This document shows, one piece after another, positions 14,359 through 21,664 of a stretch of 64,000 nt of DNA. The notes beneath the pieces are model-generated. The model saw only the letters and a program-made list of their open reading frames with translations, had not been told where the DNA came from and ran no database searches. Numbering within the stretch: position 1 is the stretch's first letter; every line of letters begins with the position of its first letter. Position numbers and translations under genes: made by a program. Source of the stretch: Ktedonobacter robiniae (GTDB lineage: Bacteria > Chloroflexota > Ktedonobacteria > Ktedonobacterales > Ktedonobacteraceae); NCBI RefSeq assembly GCF_016587375.1, contig NZ_BNJG01000001.1, positions 1,612,001-1,676,000 on the forward strand. The letters are read 5' to 3'.

Positions 14359-14949
14359 ATGCGTAAGGTGTTGATCTGGGTGTCCCTTCTGCTGCTGGCA
14401 ATCATGGTAGGCTGTTTGTATATTGTGCTCTCGCCCTCTCGTAAGCAAGCTCGTATGGCAGAAACGGTACCGGCAAAAGGGTGTGCGCTTGGGGTGGTGG
14501 TGTGTCAACCTTCTCTCTCTGCTGTCGTTCTCAACCGCGTGCTTGCCTTCTATGGTTCGCCTGCTTCTGGCAAAGGACAAGCGCTCTATGATCTGGGTGT
14601 CTCCTATGGCATTGACCCAGCGTACGCGTTGGCCTTCTTCATGCATGAAAGTTCCTTCGGGCGGGCTGGGTATGCAACTATAACCAGGTCGCTAGGCAAT
14701 ATCATTTGTACACCTGGCTATTCCCTCTGTGTGGGTCGGTTTAGGGCATATGTCCAGTGGGAGGACGGTTTTCGTGATTGGTATCGCTTGATTCGAGATG
14801 AGTATGCAGCGCGTGGCCTGGATACCGTTGCGCGGATCATTCCGGTGTACGCTCCCTCGGCGGATCATAACAATGTATCTGGCTATGTGTATGCAGTCGA
14901 TCATGCGGTGGAAGTCTGGCGAAGTGGTCACGTAGCGGTCAATGGCTAG
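14359..14949 (+). CDS. Secreted/membrane-anchored muramidase-like protein (glucosaminidase/transglycosylase type)
   Basis: The protein has 196 residues. A lipoprotein-like or TM N-terminus (VLIWVSLLLLAIMVGCLYIVL) is followed by an extracellular domain. That domain contains GVSYGIDPAYALAFFMHESSFGRAG, which matches the catalytic Glu region of lysozyme-like glucosaminidases (E in MHESSFG), then GNIICTPGYSLCVGRFRAYVQWEDGFRDWYRLI and a terminal YVYAVDHAVEVWRSG. Such enzymes clear peptidoglycan for conjugation machines or phages. The start at ATG 14359 follows GAGGAGGTGGGCCT. Its presence hints that the element can pass through the envelope, yet no motor or pilus genes are present. Confidence 0.65.
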   Translation: MRKVLIWVSLLLLAIMVGCLYIVLSPSRKQARMAETVPAKGCALGVVVCQPSLSAVVLNRVLAFYGSPASGKGQALYDLGVSYGIDPAYALAFFMHESSFGRAGYATITRSLGNIICTPGYSLCVGRFRAYVQWEDGFRDWYRLIRDEYAARGLDTVARIIPVYAPSADHNNVSGYVYAVDHAVEVWRSGHVAVNG

Positions 14950-15295
14950 CCGTGGGCGGGTGGAAGGGATGAAGTACCGGCGGCTCTATCCAGAAAATTG
15001 GGAAGCATTAGCATGGGAGTGTAAAGAGCGGGCGGGGTGGGTGTGTGAGTTCTGCGGGGTTCTTCATGGGACCCAGGTGGTGTCTGAGCGGACGGGGGTG
15101 GTCTACACGGTGTACCTGGCAGCGGCACATCTGGATCACGACCCCTGGAATCCTGAACCACGGTTAGCGGCGTTGTGCCCCTCATGCCATATGCGTTATG
15201 ACTATTCCTGGCGTGAGAGGCAGCGTTGGCTAGAGCTAGAGCAGTTACGGCATCGGTTATGGATCGATGCTTACCTAGCAAATGAGTGTGAGTAG
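14942..15295 (+). CDS. HNH-type zinc protein, third in the element
   Basis: The frame from ATG 14942 overlaps the preceding stop by 8 nt and gives 117 residues; MKYRRLYP at 14969 is an alternative start. The HNH-like core is CEFCGVLHG, AAAHLDHDPWNPEP and LCPSCHMRYDY, so two Cys pairs and the HLDHD His cluster are all present. The small size suggests a homing-like or packaging HNH protein rather than a restriction enzyme. No target domain is seen. Confidence 0.6.
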   Translation: MASRGRVEGMKYRRLYPENWEALAWECKERAGWVCEFCGVLHGTQVVSERTGVVYTVYLAAAHLDHDPWNPEPRLAALCPSCHMRYDYSWRERQRWLELEQLRHRLWIDAYLANECE

Positions 15296-15318
15296 CTGGG
15301 CTGGAGGAGGTGAGACGT

Positions 15319-15555
15319 ATGGTGACATATCAGCAGCTCAAGAAACAAGCTGAAGATTGCTATCAACAGGCTGAAGTGTTTTCGGCTGAGGAGAAGGTAG
15401 CTGAACGTATCCTGATGTTGCTAGAAGCAGGTCACAATGTTGAGAGTACCTACTCATGTTTGCAGCATGATCTTCAGTACCTCTTGTTAGAAGGGGATGA
15501 GGTGCGTGCTGGCGTGACGAGGGCATTTATCGAATTCATTCATGGCGAGCTGTGA
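15319..15555 (+). CDS. Unknown 78-residue helical protein
   Basis: ATG 15319 follows GGAGGAGGTGAGACGT. The protein is acidic and predicted all-helical (QQLKKQAEDCYQQAEVFSAEEKVAERILMLLEAG, then HDLQYLLLEGDEVRAGVTRAFIEFIHGEL). No family is recognised. Confidence 0.5.
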   Translation: MVTYQQLKKQAEDCYQQAEVFSAEEKVAERILMLLEAGHNVESTYSCLQHDLQYLLLEGDEVRAGVTRAFIEFIHGEL

Positions 15556-15567
15556 GAGGAGGTGGCT

Positions 15568-15888
15568 ATGGCAGAAGCATATGGATTGTGGCCCGGTGTG
15601 GTTGCTATTGCTGCGGATGCAAACTTGTTTTGTGTCCCGTGTGCGGAACGCTTGTATGGGGATGAGGCCATACAGGCGGTGGTAGATGCTGAGCCTGGGT
15701 GGGGGAAGTACCAGGATCACGAGGGAAACCCGTTTGGGGTCGTGCTGCGATGGTCTGCGGATGCACATACACAGTATTGTGCTGCTCCTGGGTGTGGTGA
15801 GCGATTGTGTGAGGACTATTGTGGCTGTTACCAGCATCCTGAGCTCTGGCAGCAGCATGGGATCGTGTGGGTCGAGGGTGGGCCATGA
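15568..15888 (+). CDS. Cys-rich putative zinc-binding protein
   Basis: The protein has 106 residues. Cys residues are arranged as FCVPC near residue 23 and CAAPGCGERLCEDYCGC near residues 72-88, typical of metal-binding treble-clef-like small proteins. ATG 15568 follows AGAGGAGGTGGCT. It overlaps the next gene by 4 nt (ATGA). Function unknown. Confidence 0.55.
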   Translation: MAEAYGLWPGVVAIAADANLFCVPCAERLYGDEAIQAVVDAEPGWGKYQDHEGNPFGVVLRWSADAHTQYCAAPGCGERLCEDYCGCYQHPELWQQHGIVWVEGGP

Positions 15889-16205
15889 GGAGAAAGCAGC
15901 AACGTACTCTTGCACTGCAAACGGTCTGCGAACTGCTGCGGATCATGGATATTGCGCCGGAAACTGTCCACGCAGACCAGGCCTTTACGGCACTGGATGA
16001 ATTGTATTATACCCAGCCTCAAAGTGTGGCGTATCGGTGGTGGGAGTCGGCAACAGAGCGTGAGATTGATTGCTTCATTGATGAGTGGGAGGAGTGGAGA
16101 GAGCAGGAATTAGCGAAGTGTCCTTTCTGTCAGTACCAGGTGGAAAATAGAGATTTTGTGTTTTGCCAGGCGTGTAGTGCTTTACTCGAAGGGGTTAATG
16201 GCTAG
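15885..16205 (+). CDS. Small protein with C-terminal zinc ribbon
   Basis: The start at ATG 15885 overlaps the previous stop (ATGA), so the two are translationally coupled. The protein has 106 residues with an acidic/aromatic helical body (YRWWESATEREIDCFIDEWEEWREQELAK). A rubredoxin-like ribbon follows (CPFCQYQVENRDFVFCQAC). No further assignment is possible. Confidence 0.55.
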   Translation: MRRKQQRTLALQTVCELLRIMDIAPETVHADQAFTALDELYYTQPQSVAYRWWESATEREIDCFIDEWEEWREQELAKCPFCQYQVENRDFVFCQACSALLEGVNG

Positions 16206-16223
16206 CCAGTGAGGAGGTGGCCT

Positions 16224-16343
16224 ATGGGATTTCTTGATCAGTTGCGAGAACGCCAGAAAGATATCATGCAGCATCGCCAGGAATTGGCTGCATGTGCTCG
16301 TGAGCAGTGGCTTGGGTGCCGTGTGGTGGTATATGCTCCCTAG
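16224..16343 (+). CDS. 39-residue ORF ending at an in-frame TAG (possible 5' part of a split gene)
   Basis: ATG 16224 follows GAGGAGGTGGCCT. The product MGFLDQLRERQKDIMQ... is helical and stops at TAG 16341. The next ORF (16350) continues in the same frame with no other stop in between. The two may therefore be one gene interrupted by an amber codon, or two coupled genes. Confidence 0.5.
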   Translation: MGFLDQLRERQKDIMQHRQELAACAREQWLGCRVVVYAP

Positions 16344-16349
16344 CTCGCT

Positions 16350-16544
16350 ATGAGGGCAGTAGCCGAGGGAGCTATGGTGTACCTGGGTGACGAGAGCGGC
16401 AATTGGGTACATGGTGAGGTGGTTGAAGTCAATGACTATGGGGAGGTGCGTATTGCCTATGCTGTTGGGAGTCGAGGGGAAGCCTACTACACCCAGACGG
16501 TTCTTGAGGCTTTGGACAAGACATGTGTTCGTGCTGACGCTTAG
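16350..16544 (+). CDS. Small SH3-like/KOW-like ORF, same frame as the preceding one
   Basis: This is a 64-residue frame; the likelier internal start is ATG 16374, two nt after GAGGGAGCT-type purines. The sequence MVYLGDESGNWVHGEVVEVNDYGEVRIAYAVGSRGEAYYTQ looks like a small beta-barrel (KOW/SH3-type). Joined to the upstream 39 residues through the TAG at 16341 it would make a protein of about 106 residues, similar in size to its neighbours. Confidence 0.45.
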   Translation: MRAVAEGAMVYLGDESGNWVHGEVVEVNDYGEVRIAYAVGSRGEAYYTQTVLEALDKTCVRADA

Positions 16545-16561
16545 TGACAGGAGAAAAGTGT

Positions 16562-16789
16562 ATGTATAGGCATTCTCTTTTCTATTCTGTTGAGGAAGAG
16601 GCACAGCAAGCGGAAGAGATACTGCATCTTATTCTTGATACGGATGCCGAGATTGACGGGGTGATTGTAGACCCTGAGTACATCGAATGTAGATTTTACA
16701 CGTCTGATCGTCTCCGAGATTCCGCCCAAACAGTCGTTATTCATCAAACACAGCCGGATGCGTACGCTCTGAACTGTGAGGATTATTGA
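16562..16789 (+). CDS. Unknown 75-residue acidic protein
   Basis: ATG 16562 follows CAGGAGAAAAGTGT. The product (YSVEEEAQQAEEILHLILDTDAEIDGVIVDPEYIECRFYTS...) looks like an alpha-beta-beta domain with an acidic character. Family unknown. It is the last gene before the structured GC-rich segment. Confidence 0.5.
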   Translation: MYRHSLFYSVEEEAQQAEEILHLILDTDAEIDGVIVDPEYIECRFYTSDRLRDSAQTVVIHQTQPDAYALNCEDY

Positions 16790-16802
16790 GAGCCGTAAAA
16801 GT

Positions 16803-17196
16803 GCGAGAGGGCTATACAGCTCACCGTAACGCTCGGTGGGGTGGCTGCGGTGGGCTGCCGAAGGCACTCAAGCATCCTTGGGAGCCTTGAGGCATACCTC
16901 GCCAGCGACCAGGCTGAGGCGTGCCGAGTGGGGAGAGCAAGCGATGCCGCCAGGCCCGACCCTTGACCGGGGTGGGTAGACTCGCAGAGCGAGAGCGGCC
17001 GGCCTGCGGTGACGCACTCAATGCAGTACCCGGTCGCTCTCGGCACGAAGTGCTCACCCACCTCGGTCAAGGGCGGCATCGCCTCCCCACTCGGCGGCTG
17101 GAACGCTGGCCTGCGAGGGTGGAGTGGTGGTGTGGCGTCCCTGGGGTGGGGCGGTTGTACGCGCCCGAGCGTCAGCGAGGGACGGCGTACAACCGC
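16803..17196. other. GC-rich, strongly folded non-coding segment (origin or structured RNA candidate)
   Basis: A long imperfect hairpin spans 16923-17095. GCCGAGTGGGGAG (16923-16935) pairs with 17083-17095 and GCGATGCCGCC (16941-16951) with 17072-17082. CCCTTGACCG (16960-16969) pairs with 17064-17073, GGTGGGT (16971-16977) with 17056-17062, and GAGAGCGGCC (16991-17000) with 17032-17041. A second hairpin has 11-bp perfect arms at 17151-17161 and 17186-17196. Smaller hairpins fill 16820-16900. GC content is far above that of the flanks. It lies upstream of rep, so it could be the element's replication origin, or a structured RNA of the operon transcript. Confidence 0.55.
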
Positions 17197-17284
17197 CTTC
17201 GGCGCGAGCCAAGTAAATCGCGCCAGTATAAATACAAAAGAAAAAGAGAGCGTGGCACTGTTCTATTGACACGCGTGAAGAGTT

Positions 17285-17716
17285 TTAGTCGCTCACCTGT
17301 ATTGAAGAGGTACTTGATTCCCTTGGCTGGTCTGCAAGTCTGTCTTTTCTTCCATAAGCTACGAGATAGAGGTTGCAACCAACGCAAGCCATAAAAAGCG
17401 TGATCGGAAAATGCAATGCTTGCATGAAATTGAGCGCCAAATGAATAGCGAGAAGAATAAAGCCAAGTATCAAAAGCGACATGCCAATAAAAGCGATTTG
17501 GATGTTTCGGCGGCGGCTTATGGGGCGAAGCCTCCAAAGCCCGATAGTAAGAACAGGACTACTAATCAGCAGTGAAAATCCCATAGATGCTAAGGGCAGT
17601 CGCATGATTGGATCTGACCAGGAAAATATCAGGAAAACGAAGCTCACCAAGATCTCAAAGAGTGTAGAAACAATGCCCATTACTCTAGGAAACTTTGAAA
17701 GTTTTTCGGAAGACAT
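17285..17716 (-). CDS. Small four-TM membrane protein, only leftward gene in the operon region
   Basis: The protein has 143 residues with four hydrophobic helices (MGIVSTLFEILVSFVFLIFSW, LASMGFSLLISSPVLTIGLW, IQIAFIGMSLLILGFILLAI, LHFPITLFMACVGCNLYLVAY) and a polar C-terminal tail. GAGGTTGT precedes ATG 17716. It runs against the operon and is AT-richer than its neighbours, so it may be separately regulated. Entry exclusion is a known role for such proteins in conjugative elements, but here that is speculation. Confidence 0.6.
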   Translation of the reverse strand: MSSEKLSKFPRVMGIVSTLFEILVSFVFLIFSWSDPIMRLPLASMGFSLLISSPVLTIGLWRLRPISRRRNIQIAFIGMSLLILGFILLAIHLALNFMQALHFPITLFMACVGCNLYLVAYGRKDRLADQPRESSTSSIQVSD

Positions 17717-17835
17717 ACAACCTCAGTGAATCTATGCAAAGGAGGAAATATAGATGTTTCGATCATACAAGCTTGCAATCATAAATGCAAGGATTTTAGC
17801 GCATACCTGAATTGGAGAAAGTGGAGGTGATGTCT

Positions 17836-19095
17836 ATGCAACAAGCACACGTGGTCAATTATGGGGTAGATACGCTCGTACTCAACGCGTATCACACCGA
17901 TATTGCTGGCAAGCCAATAAAGCGCGAATTGGACGCGACCTTACAAGCGCGACTCAATGAGTGGAAGAAGGAAGCTCAGGAAGCACACGAGGGAATACCG
18001 ACATCTCTGGTCTTCAATGAGGCAACCTTGCATATGCAACCTAATGGAGCTGGTCAAGGTCAGTGGCCCTGGATGCTCAAATCAAAGGATATCACTCTCT
18101 ACATCTCTGGTGGTCAGTGGAATGGCATTGCATCAGTGCGTCTCAGCTCGGAATACCTCTGGGCGCATCGAATGCTGCTCACTGCGATTGTGAGCGTTCA
18201 GGAGTTGCTTGATCGACTGTTCCAAGGAGAGATGTACTTGCAAGTCTCGCTCGTCGATCTGTGTGTTGATGTCGCTGGTTGGGATGATATCGACCAGCTT
18301 GATCGCTATGAGAATTTCATCACACGAGCCAGGAAGCGAACGAGCTATACAGAGATTGAAGAGGGCAATTCGACCGTCTTGCAAGATTTCTCCTATGGAA
18401 AGCACCATACAGGCTTTGCCTTTGGCAAGGATAAGAAGGGGCGCAGCTCCTTATCCTGTCGTATCTACGACAAAACACGAGAAATACTCCTCTCTGGAAA
18501 AGATTGGGTGCGTGATCTCTGGCGTGCTCATGGATGGTTGGAAGCTGATGGCGGGAAGGTCTGGCGTGTAGAAATCTCCTTCAAGCGTGAAGCGCTCCAT
18601 GAACTATTGCAAGAAGAGATGGAGTTGTGGGGCATCGAAGATGCTTACACGCTCCCTGAATTGCTGCCTCTCATGTGGGCATATGCTGTTGGACAAGTCA
18701 ATGGCGGCCCTGATGGTCTGCCTGATGGCTGGTTGCGCTGTGCGGTCTCCAATGGAGACAAGAACCGCTCGCGTTGGCCGACACATCCAGTCTGGAAAGT
18801 CATCCAGGGAGCTTTTGCGCAATCCTGTGAGGTTCCTGAACAATTTGGCAAGATTATTAGAAAGCGGCATGAGGAGAGGAGCATTGAAAAGGGCATAGAG
18901 GCTGTCATGGGGTACTTAACCTCCCTGGCTGCCTGGGCAGGTGGCGACCTGGCGGAAGACGGTGTAGATCTCTCGGTCGTGCTCCACTGGCTAGCCGTTA
19001 GCGGTAGTGACTACTTAGAACGGGTAGATAGGGATTTTAGTGCTGAAGTTCAACGGAAGCGGGTGAAGTTGGGGCTACAAGTGGCTAGCCGTTAG
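17836..19095 (+). CDS. Replication initiator, Rep_trans-like (rolling-circle type)
   Basis: The protein has 419 residues. Features shared with Rep_trans/phage replication-initiation-factor proteins are an N-terminal GVDTLVLN strand, the central SLVDLCVDVAGW (around residues 138-149) and SCRIYDKTREIL with Y211-D212-K213. This is the family's YDK block, followed by a VWRVEISFKREAL strand-helix. Such proteins nick a double-strand origin and start rolling-circle replication. The placement directly upstream of xis and int is the rep-xis-int order of pSAM2-like elements. I chose ATG 17836 because GGAGGT ends 7 nt upstream; in-frame ATG 17830 and TTG 17812 are alternatives. The C-terminal third (~280-419) is unassigned. 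Confidence 0.65.
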   Translation: MQQAHVVNYGVDTLVLNAYHTDIAGKPIKRELDATLQARLNEWKKEAQEAHEGIPTSLVFNEATLHMQPNGAGQGQWPWMLKSKDITLYISGGQWNGIASVRLSSEYLWAHRMLLTAIVSVQELLDRLFQGEMYLQVSLVDLCVDVAGWDDIDQLDRYENFITRARKRTSYTEIEEGNSTVLQDFSYGKHHTGFAFGKDKKGRSSLSCRIYDKTREILLSGKDWVRDLWRAHGWLEADGGKVWRVEISFKREALHELLQEEMELWGIEDAYTLPELLPLMWAYAVGQVNGGPDGLPDGWLRCAVSNGDKNRSRWPTHPVWKVIQGAFAQSCEVPEQFGKIIRKRHEERSIEKGIEAVMGYLTSLAAWAGGDLAEDGVDLSVVLHWLAVSGSDYLERVDRDFSAEVQRKRVKLGLQVASR

Positions 19096-19112
19096 GGGAT
19101 TGGAGGTGGCTT

Positions 19113-19319
19113 ATGGCAGGACGTAAAAAAGTTTCGACGGTACAGCCTTTGCTTTTAAGTGTTGCTGATGTCGCTATACAACTAGGAGTATGTAGGCAGA
19201 CGGTGTACACCCTCATTTACAAGCATGGTTTGCCGTCCATCTTGGTTGGGAGGAATCGAAAAGTACATCCAGACTCGCTAAGTGGTTGGTTAAAGGAGCG
19301 TGAGCGGCAATTAGCATAA
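19113..19319 (+). CDS. xis: Excisionase-like helix-turn-helix protein
   Basis: The protein has 68 residues. LLLSVADVAIQLGVCRQTVYTLIYKHGLPSILVGRNRKVHPDSLSGWLKER is the classic excisionase/HTH_17 domain. It lies 17 nt after rep and 12 nt before int. It would bind DNA beside the att sites and direct the integrase toward excision. TTGGAGGTGGCTT precedes ATG 19113. Confidence 0.85.
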   Translation: MAGRKKVSTVQPLLLSVADVAIQLGVCRQTVYTLIYKHGLPSILVGRNRKVHPDSLSGWLKERERQLA

Positions 19320-19331
19320 GGAGGTGGGCCT

Positions 19332-20486
19332 ATGGCAGGGAATAAGCGACGTGGACATCATGAAGGATCGGTGTACTATGTAGAGAGCCGTGAGCGCTGG
19401 GTAGCTGAAGTAACGATAGCGACTGGCAAGCGCAAGAAGTTCTACTTTAAGACAAAGCAAGAGGCTCTGAAGAAGAAAAATGAGGCTCTAAGAGAGCTAG
19501 AAATGGGGGTCTTGGCGACAGGAACAAGAAGAAGGCTAGGCGATTACCTTGAGGACTGGTTAGAGAATGTCCACAAAGGTAGACTTCGCGTTGGGACCTA
19601 TGTTAACTATAAGAAATTGATTAAGTATGTGATTGCTGACCTGGGCGATATATGGCTACAAAAGCTCACACCTCAACACGTCCAAACCTTCTACTCCAAG
19701 AAACTCGATGAAGGACTTTCCTCAAAGCTCATAAATAACATACACGGGGTCTTACATGTAGCTTTGGAGAATGCAGTACGCTGGGGTCTAGCTCCAAAAA
19801 ATGTCTGTGATCTGGTAACACCTCCCCGTATAGTAAGCCGTGAAGTCGTGCCGCTCTCAGTTGAACAGGCACGCTGGTTTGTGGATCGTGTAAAGAAGAA
19901 TCGTTTAGAAGTGCTACTGGTAACAGCAGTTGTAACGGGTATGCGTCGTGGTGAATTGCTGGCTCTACGTTGGGCCGACATCGATTTTGCACGTAGACGT
20001 CTACTAGTGCTTCATTCGGTTGACTTCATCGCTGGCCACGGATACGTTGAGGGCCAACCGAAAACCGTCGCTGGTCGCCGGGTGATAAGTCTTCCGTCCT
20101 TCCTGGTCGATATGTTGAAACAGCATCGCGCTCTACAACAGGATGCGCGTAAATCTATCAAGGGTTGGCAGGATCGTGATCTGGTCTTCCCAAATCTGAA
20201 AGGCGGCTACCTGCACCCTGCGCACATGGGAGAAAAGTTCAGGAAAATATTAGTAGAGGCTGGATTACCTCCCATTCATTTTCACGATTTGCGGCATAGT
20301 GCAGCGTCCATCTTGCTATGTATGGGTGTGAATATCAAGGTCATACAGGAGTTGCTAGGACACAGTGACATCTCTATCACGCTGAGAACATACTCTCACC
20401 TGCTTCCGTCGATGCAACAGGAGATTGTGGAAACATGGAATGAAGTGTTTAAGGAGGATAAAAAAGAGAAAGAAGAGCCTAGATAA
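19332..20486 (+). CDS. int: Tyrosine recombinase (integrase)
   Basis: The protein has 384 residues with the three-part layout: an arm-binding AP2-like N-terminus (GSVYYVESRERWVAEVTIATGKRKKFYFKTKQEALKK), a SAM-like core-binding domain (~70-165) and a catalytic domain. Catalytic residues are visible: R205 in TGMRRGE, K244 in QPKTVAGRR, H318-D-L-R321-H in HFHDLRHSAAS, H344 in LLGHSD and nucleophile Y354 in TYSHLLP. It should catalyse integration at the 3' end of tRNA-Pro and, with Xis, excision. TAAGGAGGTGGGCCT precedes ATG 19332. Confidence 0.93.
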   Translation: MAGNKRRGHHEGSVYYVESRERWVAEVTIATGKRKKFYFKTKQEALKKKNEALRELEMGVLATGTRRRLGDYLEDWLENVHKGRLRVGTYVNYKKLIKYVIADLGDIWLQKLTPQHVQTFYSKKLDEGLSSKLINNIHGVLHVALENAVRWGLAPKNVCDLVTPPRIVSREVVPLSVEQARWFVDRVKKNRLEVLLVTAVVTGMRRGELLALRWADIDFARRRLLVLHSVDFIAGHGYVEGQPKTVAGRRVISLPSFLVDMLKQHRALQQDARKSIKGWQDRDLVFPNLKGGYLHPAHMGEKFRKILVEAGLPPIHFHDLRHSAASILLCMGVNIKVIQELLGHSDISITLRTYSHLLPSMQQEIVETWNEVFKEDKKEKEEPR

Positions 20487-20542
20487 TCTTTGCCATAAAG
20501 TTTGTTTCTTTTCTATGAAAGCTTTATGACCGAGAACATAAG

Positions 20543-20584
20543 AGAGCGAGAAGTTGTTGCGTGGAACGCTTCTCGCTTTTATCT
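20543..20584 (+). terminator. Terminator of the element operon after int
   Basis: AGCGAGAAG (20545-20553) pairs with CTTCTCGCT (20569-20577), followed by TTTATC. It lies about 60 nt after the int stop. Confidence 0.7.
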
Positions 20585-20665
20585 TCGTCAGCCCAGAGTT
20601 TAGCACTCTCTCTATTTAAACTCCCAGTACTTTAAGGTCTAAAAATAAAAAATCGAATAAAATAC

Positions 20666-20694
20666 TTGATTTTTGCCGGCCAAGACTGTACAAT
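20666..20694 (+). promoter_or_regulatory. Promoter of the two-gene ImmA/IrrE operon
   Basis: TTGATT (20666-20671), 17 bp, TACAAT (20689-20694), about 140 bp upstream of the first gene. Confidence 0.55.
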
Positions 20695-20836
20695 ACAAAT
20701 ATCGAACAGCCATTCTAGAGCAGGTGTGTTGTCGATCATGTGGGTGATTTTTCTGGCGGTGGTATTACGAATTTTCAGTCACATGCAGTCTCTATACTAA
20801 TGTCACAATTAGCTGACTCATGCTTTAGGAGGAAGT

Positions 20837-21664
20837 ATGCAACCTAGTATTGCTTGGGATGACAATGGAGAGGCTCTTGTGTGGAATTTGCTTAAGCCAC
20901 ATGTTCCAGTTATCAATGATGCTATAAAAGCTTCATGGATAAAGTATCTTGATATAAACATTGAAAAGCGCTTTCCTTTTGACGCGAGAACAAGAGCAAA
21001 TATAGTAAATAACTATATTTGTCACGAGATAAGGCATAGATTTGCTGATATTCCTGGAGTAACGATAACAGAACACCTGGGCTTTCTCGTTTTAAATTTT
21101 TCAGATCTCGTTCTTTCGCGGTTTAAGATACTTGATAGAAATTTAAGAGCTGGCAATGTTTGGACAAAACGACAAAGGGATTATGACGATTTGCTAGAAT
21201 TGCCTGATCTTCCTCCCAAGGCGATAAGAGTAACAATAGGTTATCAACTGGATAGGTCTGAGACAGAAATAAAGAACATACTAGTAACCCGTCCTGCACA
21301 TAGGAAAATTGCCTGGCATTTTTCTATTCTCAATGAGAACATATCCACCATACAACCAACTCTTACTCTTCCAAACGAAGTCATGCAACCAGATCAATCT
21401 GATAAGAAGAGGAGGGTTAAGCCGAAAGATCCAAAACAGCCAAAGCGTGATGTTAGTACTCCTGCTGAGCAACCACCAGAGTCTAAGGCCAAGCCAACAG
21501 ACGTACTAAAGAAAGAAGGTGATGAGCCTCCTTCAGAATCTGAGGATAAAACAATTCCCTTTAAGAAGTCAGATAGTGACAATACTACCTCTTCCAAGAA
21601 GCCACCAAGAATTAAGCCAAATGGCCTAGAGAATTCGGGTGAAGATAATGGAGCAACCAGTTAA
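20837..21664 (+). CDS. Unknown protein with disordered C-terminal tail, partner of the XRE-ImmA/IrrE gene
   Basis: The protein has 275 residues. Residues 1-~185 form a folded domain that I cannot assign. It has the appearance of an alpha/beta effector or binding domain (WNLLKPHVPVINDAIKASWIKYLDI.. and VTITEHLGFLVLNFSDLVLSRFKILDRNL). Residues ~186-275 are Lys/Pro/Glu/Ser-rich and surely disordered. The stop lies 17 nt inside the next gene, so the two are translationally coupled. TTTAGGAGGAAGT precedes ATG 20837. By analogy with other ImmA/IrrE pairs it could be the protease's substrate or a toxin, but that is inference. Confidence 0.6.
   Translation: MQPSIAWDDNGEALVWNLLKPHVPVINDAIKASWIKYLDINIEKRFPFDARTRANIVNNYICHEIRHRFADIPGVTITEHLGFLVLNFSDLVLSRFKILDRNLRAGNVWTKRQRDYDDLLELPDLPPKAIRVTIGYQLDRSETEIKNILVTRPAHRKIAWHFSILNENISTIQPTLTLPNEVMQPDQSDKKRRVKPKDPKQPKRDVSTPAEQPPESKAKPTDVLKKEGDEPPSESEDKTIPFKKSDSDNTTSSKKPPRIKPNGLENSGEDNGATS

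Noticed and set aside
16803..17196. HEARO/omega RNA of an IscB system, prompted by three HNH proteins in the element
   Set aside because: No IscB/RuvC-HNH protein follows it and none of the HNH genes is adjacent. The structure alone does not support that identity.
16921..17394. 157-codon plus-strand frame through the GC-rich structured segment
   Set aside because: No ribosome site, a basic low-plausibility product, and it spans both arms of the long hairpin; similar frames open on the other strand. This is an effect of high GC, not a gene.
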